The notes under the pieces were generated by a model. It was not told where the DNA came from and searched no databases. It saw nothing but the letters and a program-made list of their open reading frames with translations. A stretch of DNA of 64,000 nucleotides from Buttiauxella ferragutiae (GTDB taxonomy: Bacteria > Pseudomonadota > Gammaproteobacteria > Enterobacterales > Enterobacteriaceae). Shown here one piece after another: positions 27,325-35,743 of this stretch (positions are counted from its first letter, which is position 1; each line of letters begins with the position of its first letter). The position numbers and the translations under genes were made by a program. Location of the stretch: NCBI RefSeq assembly GCF_001654915.1, contig NZ_LXEQ01000038.1. The stretch is one strand, 5' to 3'.

Positions 27325-27355
27325 AAAGGCTACCGAATCGGGTAGCCTTTTTTTT
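27325..27355 (+). terminator. Rho-independent terminator of the nuo operon, probably bidirectional
   Basis: AAAGGCTACC (27325-27334), loop GAATCG, GGTAGCCTTT (27341-27350), then T to 27355. A-rich bases on the left (AAATATAAA) give the opposite strand a U-rich tail too, so it may also end the convergent chemoreceptor transcript. Confidence 0.93.
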
Positions 27356-27400
27356 GCTCTGAGTTTACTGGGGAGCCGAAGCCGGGTTTTTCCTGCCGCC

Positions 27401-29188
27401 TTACAGACGGAACTGATTCACCGCAAGAGTCAGTTCACTTGCCTGATCCTGGAGTGCCGCCGAAGCGGTGGTTGATTCCTCAACCAGGGCGGCGTTCTGT
27501 TGCACCATGGTATCGAGTTGCGCTACCGCAGTATTGATCTCTGCAATGCCTTTCATTTGCTCATCCGCAGCCTGGTTAATCTCCGCCATCATCGTCGTGA
27601 CTGAAGAAACACTGGTGACAATTTCCTGCATGGTATTACCGGTATGGTGAACCTGCTTTGCACCCGATGACACACTCGTCACTGTCGAGTCGATAAGCAC
27701 TCTTATCTCTTTAGCTGCCTGCGCACTACGACTTGCCAGGTTTCGTACTTCATTTGCCACAACCGCGAATCCTCTTCCTTGTTCACCTGCGCGAGCGGCC
27801 TCTACCGAGGCATTGAGTGCCAGAATATTTGTCTGGAACGCAATGCCATCAATGACGCCGATAATATTGCCGATCTTCTCGGAGGCAGCTTCTATGGTGT
27901 TCATGGTCTGAATCACTTCGCGTACTGAGTTACCACCACGACGTGCCACCTCAGCGGCAGAAAGAACGGCCTTGTTTGCTTCATGAGATGAACTGGCAGA
28001 GTGCGCGACTGTTGAGGCGATCTGTTCTAGTGCCGCTGAGGTTTCTTGCAGGCTTGCGGCGGCAGATTCTGTCCGTGCAGAAAGATCGATATTCCCGGAG
28101 GATATTTCCTCGGAAGCAATGCGCACCGACTCGCTGCTGCTACGAATAGATTTCATCACCACCGCGAGTTTGTCGACAAACCGGTTAAACGCGCTGGCAA
28201 TCTGTGCCACTTCATCTTTGCCGTCTACCGCTAAGCGCTGGGTTAAGTCCTCCGTACCCTGAGCGATGGAATCCATTGCCTCGCGAATGCGGATCAGCGG
28301 GCCAAGGCTGCGTTTAGTGATAAAGCTGACGATCAGTGCGGCGAGCGCAATTAGTACGAACATAGAGACAGTTGAAGTCCAGAGCAGTGAACGCATGCTT
28401 GCGGTAGCCTCTGCTTTATCCATCGCCACAACGATGTACCAGTTGGTGCTTTTAACCGGCATGGCAATCATAAAGGTTGGGCGTCCCAAAACATCAGCCT
28501 GAATCGGTACTGAAGAATTCAGCAACTCTGGCAGGCTGAGTGCCTGTGCGATACCGGACAGGGGTTTGAGGGTGAGCGATTCGTCCGGGTGCGCGATGAT
28601 CGTCCCATTAGCATCCATCAACATGCCGAAGCTGCCTGCGGTTGGATGAATAGCCCGAACGTTGGCTATCACCGCATCCATATTGATGTCGCCTTCCACC
28701 ACACCCAGTAGTTCTCCGTTTTCAATACGCGGAGCTGCCACGGTGACAATAAGTTTTCGCGTACCGGCATCCTGATAAGGATTCGTCACAATGGGCTTTT
28801 TCGCTTGAGCAGCCTGGATATACCACGGACGAGAAGTGGGATCGTAACCTTCAGGAATACCCGACGCATCGGAGGAAATATCTCGTTTGTCCGGATAACC
28901 AATATCGACATTAATAAAATTCCCTGAAGTGGCAACCAGGGTTAACAGTGGAACCGGATCGGTATCGCTGACATGGGGTGTCAGAGAACTAATTTGTGCG
29001 ACTTTGGTTTCAGTCCACTGATTCACGGTTGCCGAGTGACTCTGCGCAAGGGCGGTAAGCGTACTATTGATTGAATTATTGTTTGCCGAATGGCTAATTA
29101 GATAATTAATAGAGGTATTTACACATAATGCACCGACGACAATTAATGTAGTCGCAACTAAAACCCTACTGCGGATGGAGTTAAACAT
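27401..29188 (-). CDS. Methyl-accepting chemotaxis protein with dCache-type sensor
   Basis: Inner-membrane chemoreceptor of 595 residues. First membrane helix at about 8-30; periplasmic sensor at about 35-275; second helix at about 281-306 (TVSMFVLIALAALIVSFI); HAMP at about 305-360; cytoplasmic signalling hairpin whose tip (AFQTNILALNASVEAARAGE, EQGRGFAVVANEVR) is near 445-480. The sensor shows a double-Cache pattern, with YDPTSRPWYIQA and a downstream GVVEGDI Asp, resembling the Tyr-Arg-Trp-Tyr-Asp amino-acid motif of dCache_1 receptors; the ligand is therefore possibly an amino acid, but this is inferred. It ends NQFRL and lacks the NWETF-type CheR tether. No counterpart exists at this locus in E. 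coli K-12. A sigma-28-like promoter lies upstream. RBS GGAAGG. Confidence 0.93.
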   Translation of the reverse strand: MFNSIRSRVLVATTLIVVGALCVNTSINYLISHSANNNSINSTLTALAQSHSATVNQWTETKVAQISSLTPHVSDTDPVPLLTLVATSGNFINVDIGYPDKRDISSDASGIPEGYDPTSRPWYIQAAQAKKPIVTNPYQDAGTRKLIVTVAAPRIENGELLGVVEGDINMDAVIANVRAIHPTAGSFGMLMDANGTIIAHPDESLTLKPLSGIAQALSLPELLNSSVPIQADVLGRPTFMIAMPVKSTNWYIVVAMDKAEATASMRSLLWTSTVSMFVLIALAALIVSFITKRSLGPLIRIREAMDSIAQGTEDLTQRLAVDGKDEVAQIASAFNRFVDKLAVVMKSIRSSSESVRIASEEISSGNIDLSARTESAAASLQETSAALEQIASTVAHSASSSHEANKAVLSAAEVARRGGNSVREVIQTMNTIEAASEKIGNIIGVIDGIAFQTNILALNASVEAARAGEQGRGFAVVANEVRNLASRSAQAAKEIRVLIDSTVTSVSSGAKQVHHTGNTMQEIVTSVSSVTTMMAEINQAADEQMKGIAEINTAVAQLDTMVQQNAALVEESTTASAALQDQASELTLAVNQFRL

Positions 29189-29229
29189 GCTGTAACCTTC
29201 CGGGTTAATTATAAATTCATTAGTGGCTA

Positions 29230-29256
29230 TTAACGACCGGAATGGGGATAACTTTA
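29230..29256 (-). promoter_or_regulatory. Sigma-28 (FliA) promoter for the chemoreceptor gene
   Basis: On the minus strand: TAAAGTTA, 11-nt spacer, GTCGTTAA. The consensus is TAAAGTTT-N11-GCCGATAA; this is 7 of 8 and 6 of 8 with exact spacing. Transcription would begin near 29222, about 34 bp before the ATG. It places the receptor in the flagellar class 3 regulon. Confidence 0.75.
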
Positions 29257-29570
29257 ATTATTTATACCGATAAAGGGTGGCTGAATATAGTCAATATATA
29301 CGCAAGTTGTTGCTGTGTTAAAACGCTACAATCCCAATCCAAAAGGGTTGTTAATATATCTTATGAACTGAGCTTCAAATTCTCGTAGTATTAATGAGTC
29401 AAAGGGCGGGAAAACATTAGCTTTGTTTAAAATACGTTGGCTTGTCATAGAGTTATCCTTTAAAAAATAATTCTGGTTGTAGTGAGATGGTAAGAGAAGT
29501 CATCCCGATGCAGCAAAGATTATCTGTTGGGCTTGCTACACTTAACGGGACACATTCAAAGGAGTACGTC
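29257..29570. other. Divergent gap between chemoreceptor and ybgA; synteny junction
   Basis: About 310 bp without a gene. AT-rich, with no repeat, insertion-sequence end or tRNA fragment visible. The ybgA promoter must lie here. The gene order on either side comes from regions that are far apart in E. coli K-12. Confidence 0.6.
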
Positions 29571-30527
29571 ATGAGCGATAAAATTCCCATTGGCATCAGC
29601 GCTTGTTTACTCGGGGAAAATGTCCGCTTTGATGGCGGGCATAAACGGCTGGCATTTGCCGTCAATGAATTAGCGCCGTGGGTGCATTTCGAACCTGTAT
29701 GCCCTGAAATGGCGATTGGTTTACCGACACCAAGGCCTGCTTTGCGGCTAGTCAAACTAGATGAGGGGCAAGTAGCCTTGCGCTTTAGCAATCATCACGA
29801 AGGGGATTTAACCCTGGCGATGCAACAATTTTCCACACGTCGTGTAGCCAGTCTCGATCATCTGTGCGGTTATATTGTTTGTGCTAAATCTCCAAGCTGT
29901 GGCATGGAACGGGTAAGAGTTTACGACCCCGAGGGAAGTAATAACCGAAAAAGTGGCACCGGGATATTTACCGCGGAACTGAAACGACAATTGCCGTGGC
30001 TTCCGGTTGAAGAAGATGGGCGTTTGTACGATCCGGCAATTCGCGAGAACTTTGTCGAGCGCATTTATACACTTAATGAACTTAATATTTTACGCCAGTC
30101 TGGTCTGACACGAGGCGGACTCATTGGTTTTCATAGCCGATACAAATTATTGCTCCTCGCTCATTCTCAGCCGCAATACCGCGAACTGGGGCGCTTTGTT
30201 GCCGATATAGAAAGCTGGGATTCACTGGATGCTTTTTTCATTGAATACCGTCAGCGCTTGATGGATTTGCTTGCCCATCAGGCGACACGTCGTAACCACA
30301 CTAATGTGCTGATGCACGTTCAGGGATATTTCCGCCGCCAGTTAAATTCGCGCCAGCGCCAGGAGCTATCAGGGCTTATCGACAGATATCGCCAGGGAAC
30401 CCAGCCTTTACTGGCACCCATCACCTTGTTAAAACACTATATGGCAGAATATCCTGACGCTTATCTGGCGCAGCAGCGCTACTTTGAGCCTTATCCTGAA
30501 ACGTTACGCTTACGTTTGGGCAATTAA
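29571..30527 (+). CDS. ybgA: YbgA family protein, DUF523-DUF1722 two-domain form
   Basis: Product of 318 residues. Residues about 1-150 form a DUF523-type domain with ISACLLGENVRFDGGHKR, EPVCPEMAIGLPTPRP and CAKSPSCGMERVRVY, a set of conserved cysteines (Cys11, Cys44, Cys102, Cys107 approximately) that look metal- or Fe-S-binding. Residues about 190-305 are DUF1722, with YKLLLLAHSQPQYRELGR and NVLMHVQGYFRRQLNSRQR. E. coli K-12 YbgA has only the DUF1722 part (169 residues), so this is the longer form. The function is unknown; the gene precedes phrB by 12 bp as in E. coli, which suggests a link to light or DNA repair. ATG 29571 has an AAAGGAG RBS, preferred over the in-frame upstream codon at 29487. 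Confidence 0.9.
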   Translation: MSDKIPIGISACLLGENVRFDGGHKRLAFAVNELAPWVHFEPVCPEMAIGLPTPRPALRLVKLDEGQVALRFSNHHEGDLTLAMQQFSTRRVASLDHLCGYIVCAKSPSCGMERVRVYDPEGSNNRKSGTGIFTAELKRQLPWLPVEEDGRLYDPAIRENFVERIYTLNELNILRQSGLTRGGLIGFHSRYKLLLLAHSQPQYRELGRFVADIESWDSLDAFFIEYRQRLMDLLAHQATRRNHTNVLMHVQGYFRRQLNSRQRQELSGLIDRYRQGTQPLLAPITLLKHYMAEYPDAYLAQQRYFEPYPETLRLRLGN

Positions 30528-30539
30528 TCATGGAGTTGT

Positions 30540-31958
30540 ATGACCACGCATTTGGTCTGGTTTCGCAATGATTTACGGGTGAACGATAACCTGGCGTTGG
30601 CAGCGGCCTGCCGTGACCCTGGTGCCAGAGTGATTGGCATATTTATCGCCACTCCGCTGCAATGGCGTAAACATGAGATGTCGCCTCGTCAGGCTGAATT
30701 CATCTGGCAGCATTTGCAAAGCTTGCATGCCGCGCTTGCGGAAAGGGGAATTGAGCTGTTTGTTCGGCAAGCTGATGGTTTTGATGACTGCGTCGGTTTC
30801 CTGCAAAACTTCTGTGAAACGCAGAAGGTGGACGCGCTTTTTTATAACTATCAATACGAGCTGAATGAGCGCCAGCGCGATGCCGCAGTAGAAAAGGTGT
30901 TATCCCCAGGCGTGGTTTGCCAGGGTTTTGATGACAGCGTTTTATTGCCGCCAGGTAGTGTGACGACGGGTAATCACGAGATGTACAAAGTGTTTACGCC
31001 GTTTAGCAGAGCATTTATCAAACGCCTTAATGAAGGTCTGCCTGAATGTGTTTCAGCGCCGCAAGTGCGCAAAACCACTATGCCTGAACCACAAAAACTC
31101 ACCGTATTTGATTACCCGTGCCAGCCCATTGACCCGAATCTTTTCCCCTGTGGTGAAAAACAGGCGATTAACCAGTTGCGCCTGTTTTGCCGCCAGTCGG
31201 TCGTGGATTACGCGCAACAGCGAGATTTTCCCGCCATCGACGGCACCAGCCGTCTGTCGGCTTATTTGGCTGTTGGGGTGTTGTCGCCGCGCCAGTGCCT
31301 GCATAGATTATTGAAAGAGCATCCTCAGGCGCTGGAAGGGGGGGGCGGGGCCGTCTGGTTAAACGAGTTAATCTGGCGTGAGTTTTATCGCCATTTGCTG
31401 GTGGCATACCCAAAACTTTGCCGTCATCAGCCGTTTATCTCATGGACAGACAACGTCACCTGGCGACAAGATGACGCTCAGTTTGTTGTCTGGCAGCAAG
31501 GCAGAACCGGTTTTCCAATTGTCGATGCGGCGATGCGGCAGTTGAGCTCCACGGGCTGGATGCACAACCGCTTACGAATGGTGGTGGCCAGTTTTCTGGT
31601 CAAAGATTTATTGGTCGACTGGCGGCAGGGTGAACGCTACTTTATGTCACAACTGATTGATGGCGATCTGGCCGCAAACAACGGTGGCTGGCAGTGGGCT
31701 GCCTCGACGGGGACTGATGCCGCACCCTATTTTCGTATCTTTAACCCGACCACCCAAGGCGAGCGATTCGATGGGAAAGGTGAATTTATCCGCCAGTGGT
31801 TGCCAGAACTGAGTAGGGTGCCTGATAAACACATTCATACCCCATGGGTTTGGGCCGAGAAGCAGTCACTGACGCTGGACTATCCCCGTCCCATTGTTGA
31901 CCATAAACAAGCACGTATAACGACACTCGCGGCTTATGAAGCGGCGCGTAAATCTTGA
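30540..31958 (+). CDS. phrB: Deoxyribodipyrimidine photolyase (CPD photolyase)
   Basis: Light-driven repair of cyclobutane pyrimidine dimers with FADH- and an MTHF antenna. The 472-residue product equals E. coli length. N-terminal antenna domain starts TTHLVWFRNDLRVNDNLAL; the C-terminal FAD domain includes DGTSRLSAYLAVGVLSPRQC near 220, WLNELIWREFYRHLL near 270, TGFPIVDAAMRQL near 325, GWMHNRLRMVVASFLVKDLL near 345 and NNGGWQWAASTGTDAAPYFRIFNP near 380. It lies between ybgA and ybgI, as in E. coli, and is probably co-transcribed with ybgA. Confidence 0.98.
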   Translation: MTTHLVWFRNDLRVNDNLALAAACRDPGARVIGIFIATPLQWRKHEMSPRQAEFIWQHLQSLHAALAERGIELFVRQADGFDDCVGFLQNFCETQKVDALFYNYQYELNERQRDAAVEKVLSPGVVCQGFDDSVLLPPGSVTTGNHEMYKVFTPFSRAFIKRLNEGLPECVSAPQVRKTTMPEPQKLTVFDYPCQPIDPNLFPCGEKQAINQLRLFCRQSVVDYAQQRDFPAIDGTSRLSAYLAVGVLSPRQCLHRLLKEHPQALEGGGGAVWLNELIWREFYRHLLVAYPKLCRHQPFISWTDNVTWRQDDAQFVVWQQGRTGFPIVDAAMRQLSSTGWMHNRLRMVVASFLVKDLLVDWRQGERYFMSQLIDGDLAANNGGWQWAASTGTDAAPYFRIFNPTTQGERFDGKGEFIRQWLPELSRVPDKHIHTPWVWAEKQSLTLDYPRPIVDHKQARITTLAAYEAARKS

Positions 31959-31968
31959 GAGAAAGAAA

Positions 31969-32712
31969 ATGAAAAATAGCGAACTGGAACGCCTGATTAA
32001 CGAAAAACTCAACAGCGCCGCAATCAGCGACTATGCGCCAAATGGTTTGCAGGTTGAAGGGCGCGAAGAAGTGCGCAAAATTATCACTGGCGTGACGGCA
32101 AGTCAGGCGTTGATAGATGAAGCGATACGCCAGCAAGCGGATGCGGTGATTGTTCACCACGGTTACTTCTGGAAAGGCGAGTCACCGGTGATTCGTGGCA
32201 TGAAGCGCAATCGCCTGAAAGCGTTGCTGAGTCACGACATCAATCTCTACGGCTGGCATTTGCCGCTCGATGCTCATCCACAGCTTGGCAACAACGCGCA
32301 ACTCGGGGCGCTGCTGGGGATTGAAACCAAAGGTGAGGTTGAGCCGCTGGTGCCGTGGGGTGAGTTTCCGACGCCGCTTTCCGGTGTCGAACTGGCATCA
32401 TGGATTGAGATGCGCCTTGGGCGTACACCGCTGTGGAGCGGTGATACCGGTCCTGAGCAAATTCGCCGTGTCGCCTGGTGTACTGGTGGTGGGCAAAGCT
32501 TTATCGATAGTGCGGCTCGTTTCGGTGTTGATGCGTTTATCACTGGCGAAGTGTCCGAACAAACGATCCATTCGGCACGCGAACAAGGGCTGCATTTCTA
32601 TGCGGCCGGGCATCACGCCACTGAACGCGGCGGCATTCAGGCACTGAGCGACTGGCTGAATAGCGAAACAGATTTGGACGTAACCTTTATCGATATCCCT
32701 AATCCGGCATAG
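31969..32712 (+). CDS. ybgI: NIF3/DUF34-family metal-binding protein YbgI
   Basis: Product of 247 residues, same as E. coli YbgI, a toroidal hexamer with a dinuclear metal site. Visible motifs: SDYAPNGLQVEG near 20-30, VIVHHGYFWKGE near 60-70 (metal-binding His pair), GWHLPLDAHPQLGNN near 95-110 (His, Asp) and AAGHHATERGGIQAL near 213-225 (His, Glu). The enzymatic role remains unsettled; family members were annotated as GTP cyclohydrolase type II-like. Start ATG 31969 after GAGAGAAAGAAA; an in-frame upstream ATG would overlap phrB. Confidence 0.95.
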   Translation: MKNSELERLINEKLNSAAISDYAPNGLQVEGREEVRKIITGVTASQALIDEAIRQQADAVIVHHGYFWKGESPVIRGMKRNRLKALLSHDINLYGWHLPLDAHPQLGNNAQLGALLGIETKGEVEPLVPWGEFPTPLSGVELASWIEMRLGRTPLWSGDTGPEQIRRVAWCTGGGQSFIDSAARFGVDAFITGEVSEQTIHSAREQGLHFYAAGHHATERGGIQALSDWLNSETDLDVTFIDIPNPA

Positions 32713-32732
32713 CGCCAAACCAAGGAGCAAAA

Positions 32733-33389
32733 GTGCAAAGAGCACGGTGTTATCTGTTAGGCGAAAGCGCAGTGGTTCTTGAGCTGGAACCCCCTTTATC
32801 GCTAGAAAGTCAGCAACGCATCTGGGGATTAACTCAACGACTATTGGAATCACCAGCGGTTTCGGAAGTGATTCCTGGGATGAACAACATCACTGTGGTT
32901 CTGCGTGAACCACAAAGCCTGGCACTGGATGGCATTGAGCGGATTCAGCGCTGGTGGGAAGAGAGTGAGGCGATGGTACCGGAATCCAGGCGCATTGAGA
33001 TCCCGGTGATTTATGGCGGCAGTTTCGGCCCCGATCTCGACGAAGTGGCCGGGCATTGTGGATTATCGCCGCGTCAGGTTGTGGAGTTGCACTCCTCGGT
33101 TGACTACATCGTCTACTTCCTTGGCTTCCAGCCTGGTTTCGCCTATCTCGGCGGTCTGGCACAAAAGCTTGAGACTCCGCGTCGTGCTGAACCGCGTTTG
33201 ATCGTTCCTGCTGGTTCGGTGGGGATTGGTGGCAGCCAGACAGGGATTTATCCGCTCGCGACACCGGGTGGATGGCAGCTTATCGGCCAGACCCCGGTGC
33301 AATTATTCAATCCGACAGCTGAAATGCCAACGTTGTTAACGCCGGGTGATACCGTACGCTTCGTGCCTCAAAAGGAGGGTGTGTGCTGA
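32733..33389 (+). CDS. pxpB: 5-oxoprolinase subunit PxpB
   Basis: One of three proteins of the prokaryotic ATP-dependent 5-oxoprolinase, which opens pyroglutamate to glutamate. The 218-residue product is the KipI/allophanate hydrolase subunit 1 family: IPVIYGGSFGPDLDEVA near 90-107, LGFQPGFAYLGGLAQKLETPRR near 130-150, and the GSVGIGGSQTGIYPLATPGGWQLIG segment near 165-188. GTG start at 32733 after AAGGAGCAAAA. It overlaps pxpC by 7 bp. The partner gene pxpA, which K-12 has after pxpC, is absent here. Confidence 0.95.
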   Translation: MQRARCYLLGESAVVLELEPPLSLESQQRIWGLTQRLLESPAVSEVIPGMNNITVVLREPQSLALDGIERIQRWWEESEAMVPESRRIEIPVIYGGSFGPDLDEVAGHCGLSPRQVVELHSSVDYIVYFLGFQPGFAYLGGLAQKLETPRRAEPRLIVPAGSVGIGGSQTGIYPLATPGGWQLIGQTPVQLFNPTAEMPTLLTPGDTVRFVPQKEGVC

Positions 33390-34315
33390 AAATAATTCGT
33401 GCAGGAATGCACATGTCGGTGCAGGACACCGGACGTTATGGTTATCGGCAATTGGGCGTGAGCCGTTGTGGTGCGTTGGATGCGCCAGCACTGCAAATGG
33501 CGAATTTACTGGTGGGTAATGCACCAGAAAGTGCGGCGCTAGAAATCACCCTGGGCAATTGTGTCATTGAGTTCACCCAGGATGGTTGGTTTGCCTTAAC
33601 CGGGGCGGGCTGCCACGCTGAGCTGGATGGTCATGCCGTGTGGACAGGCTGGCGCCTGGCAGTGAAAGCAGGCCAACAACTGCGCCTGAAAGCACCGGAA
33701 CGTGGGATGCGAAGCTATCTTGCTGTGGCGGGCGGGTTAGATATTCCTGAAGTGCTGGGTTCTTACAGCACCGATTTGAAAGCACAGGTTGGCGGTCTGG
33801 AAGGGCGGTTAATTAAAGATGGCGATGAAATCCCACAGCTGCCTGCAACGCGGCATTTCCGCGAAGCGCGTGGGGTGAAGCAACTGCTGTGGGGAAACCG
33901 CATACGCGCACTGGAAGGGCCGGAATATCACGAGTTTACGCAAACCTCGCAGGATGCGTTCTGGCGTTTACCATGGCAGCTAAGCCCGCAAAGTAACCGG
34001 ATGGGTTATCGCTTGCAGGGGCAGCGTCTGGAGCGCACCACCGACCGCGAATTGCTGTCACACGGGCTGTTGCCGGGAGTGGTTCAAGTCCCCCATAACG
34101 GTCAGCCCATCGTATTGATGAATGATGCGCAGACCACAGGTGGCTATCCAAGGATTGCCTGCGTTATCGAAGCGGATATGTTTAATCTGGCACAATTACG
34201 GCTTGGTGAACCGATCCATTTTGTGCACTGCACTCTGGAAGAGGCGCTCAAAGCACGACGCGAACAGCAAATCTATCTTGAACAGTTGGCCTGGCGGCTG
34301 AATAACGAAGACTGA
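33383..34315 (+). CDS. pxpC: 5-oxoprolinase subunit PxpC
   Basis: KipA/AHS2-family subunit of 310 residues, equal to E. coli PxpC. Motifs: MSVQDTGRYGYRQLGVSRCGALDAPA near 10-35, NLLVGNAPESAALEIT near 40-55, RSYLAVAGGLDIPEVLGSYSTDLK in the centre, and the well-conserved SPQSNRMGYRLQGQ, SHGLLPGVVQVPHNGQPIVLMNDAQTTGGYPRIA near 215-265. GTG start at 33383 is within the pxpB 3' end, so the two are coupled. Its stop lies only 16 bp before nei, leaving no room for pxpA. Confidence 0.95.
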   Translation: MLKIIRAGMHMSVQDTGRYGYRQLGVSRCGALDAPALQMANLLVGNAPESAALEITLGNCVIEFTQDGWFALTGAGCHAELDGHAVWTGWRLAVKAGQQLRLKAPERGMRSYLAVAGGLDIPEVLGSYSTDLKAQVGGLEGRLIKDGDEIPQLPATRHFREARGVKQLLWGNRIRALEGPEYHEFTQTSQDAFWRLPWQLSPQSNRMGYRLQGQRLERTTDRELLSHGLLPGVVQVPHNGQPIVLMNDAQTTGGYPRIACVIEADMFNLAQLRLGEPIHFVHCTLEEALKARREQQIYLEQLAWRLNNED

Positions 34316-34331
34316 TTATTAAGGATGATGG

Positions 34332-35123
34332 ATGCCAGAAGGCCCAGAAATCCGGCGCGCAGCAGATAAACTCGAGGACGCCGTTTTAGGTAAACCGTTA
34401 ACGGGTGCCTGGTTTGCGTTTCCGGAACTGAAGGCGTTTGAAACTGAGTTGGTTGGTCAAAAAGTCGCGCGGATAGAAACGCGCGGCAAAGCTTTATTGA
34501 CACACTTTTCCAGTGGCTTAACCCTGTACAGCCACAATCAGCTTTATGGGGTATGGCGCGTGGTTAATGCCGGTGAAATGCCGCAAACCACACGAATCTT
34601 ACGCGTGAAATTACAGACTGCGGATAAAGCCATTCTGCTCTACAGCGCGTCAGATATCGAAATGCTCGATGCAAATCAGCTATCGAACCATCCTTTCTTG
34701 CTGCGTGTGGGGCCGGATGTGCTTGATATGACGCTGACGCCACAGCAGGTAAAAGATCGTTTATTGTCGGCACGCTTTCGTAAGCGGCAGTTTAGTGGTC
34801 TTCTGTTGGACCAGGCTTTTCTGGCGGGTTTGGGAAACTACCTGCGGGTTGAAATTCTCTGGGCCGTTGGGTTACTGGCACATCACAAAGCACAGGATTT
34901 AACCCCTGAACAACTCGAAAAACTGTCTTACGCGCTGCTGGATATTCCACGGTTTTCATACAACACGCGTGGCACTGTGGATGAAAACAAACACCATGGG
35001 GCGATTTTCAGCTTCAAGGTTTTTCATCGGGCAGGGGAGAAATGCGGGCGCTGCGGTGGGGTAATCGAGAAAACGATGCTCTCTTCGAGGCCGTTTTATT
35101 GGTGCCCTGGCTGCCAGCATTAA
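34332..35123 (+). CDS. nei: Endonuclease VIII (DNA glycosylase/AP lyase)
   Basis: Base-excision repair enzyme removing oxidised pyrimidines. The 263-residue product equals E. coli Nei. After Met removal it begins PEGPEIRRAADKLEDAV, giving the catalytic Pro2 and Glu3; the helix-two-turn-helix region includes LDQAFLAGLGNYLRVEILW near 157-175, and a C-terminal zinc finger CGRCGG...WCPGCQH is intact. In K-12 nei follows pxpA; here it directly follows pxpC with a 16-bp gap that contains AAGGATG as RBS. Confidence 0.97.
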   Translation: MPEGPEIRRAADKLEDAVLGKPLTGAWFAFPELKAFETELVGQKVARIETRGKALLTHFSSGLTLYSHNQLYGVWRVVNAGEMPQTTRILRVKLQTADKAILLYSASDIEMLDANQLSNHPFLLRVGPDVLDMTLTPQQVKDRLLSARFRKRQFSGLLLDQAFLAGLGNYLRVEILWAVGLLAHHKAQDLTPEQLEKLSYALLDIPRFSYNTRGTVDENKHHGAIFSFKVFHRAGEKCGRCGGVIEKTMLSSRPFYWCPGCQH

Positions 35124-35215
35124 AGAATCCTGAAGATTGCGTTTATTTCATAGGATGGAAATCGAGTATATTGAGACGCAGATCACAAAAAAGTCTTAAA
35201 GGAAGATGTTGCACC

Positions 35216-35743
35216 ATGAGTTATCGTTTCGCCATTGCTGCCGTGGCAGCCGTTTTAGCCCTGACAGGGTGTGCAAAATCGAAAAGCACCGACCCGGCGC
35301 CAGCATTTGATTTCGGCTCCTCGCGGGTGACCGTGACGCATATCCCGACAAAAACCGACGATGGCACCGCTATACACGTGACCATTGATAACAAGGATGC
35401 CGGTGTGCTGGGGACGGGTGAGAGCCTTGAGGTACAACTTCCAGAGGGCAAACACAAAGTCGGCGGCTATGCCCGTACGCTGATTGGCCGTGTGACCATA
35501 GCGCCTGTCGAAGTGTCGTCATCGCGCGATGTTATCAGCCATGTGACCTATTCTGTTACGAACGGCAAACCGATATTTATCGTCCGTGCCGCAACCCCGG
35601 TTCCGCAACCGAAGTCAGAATCGATTCCCGCAGAACCCGTTCCGGTTATGCCGCAGCAAATTGAAGCCCCAGTCACTGCCGAACCGGCGCAAGCTGAAGC
35701 ACCTGCTGCACCAGTAGTAACGCCGGAAACGCCGCAGGTATAA
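35216..35743 (+). CDS. Putative outer-membrane lipoprotein, unrecognised family
   Basis: Product of 175 residues from ATG 35216, preceded by AAAGGAAGATG. The N-terminus MSYRFAIAAVAAVLALTGC is a lipoprotein signal with lipobox LTGC, so Cys19 is lipidated; Ala20 at +2 predicts outer-membrane sorting. Residues about 30-120 form a compact beta-rich-looking domain (SSRVTVTHIPTKTDDGTAIHVTIDNKDAGVLGTGES in part). From about 122 the tail is Pro/Ala/Glu-rich (PVPQPKSESIPAEPVPVMPQQ), a likely periplasmic spacer. I do not recognise a family. It occupies the site where K-12 has abrB and a fimbrial cluster. An in-frame ATG at 35042 within nei is rejected because it would lose the signal peptide. Confidence 0.75.
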   Translation: MSYRFAIAAVAAVLALTGCAKSKSTDPAPAFDFGSSRVTVTHIPTKTDDGTAIHVTIDNKDAGVLGTGESLEVQLPEGKHKVGGYARTLIGRVTIAPVEVSSSRDVISHVTYSVTNGKPIFIVRAATPVPQPKSESIPAEPVPVMPQQIEAPVTAEPAQAEAPAAPVVTPETPQV

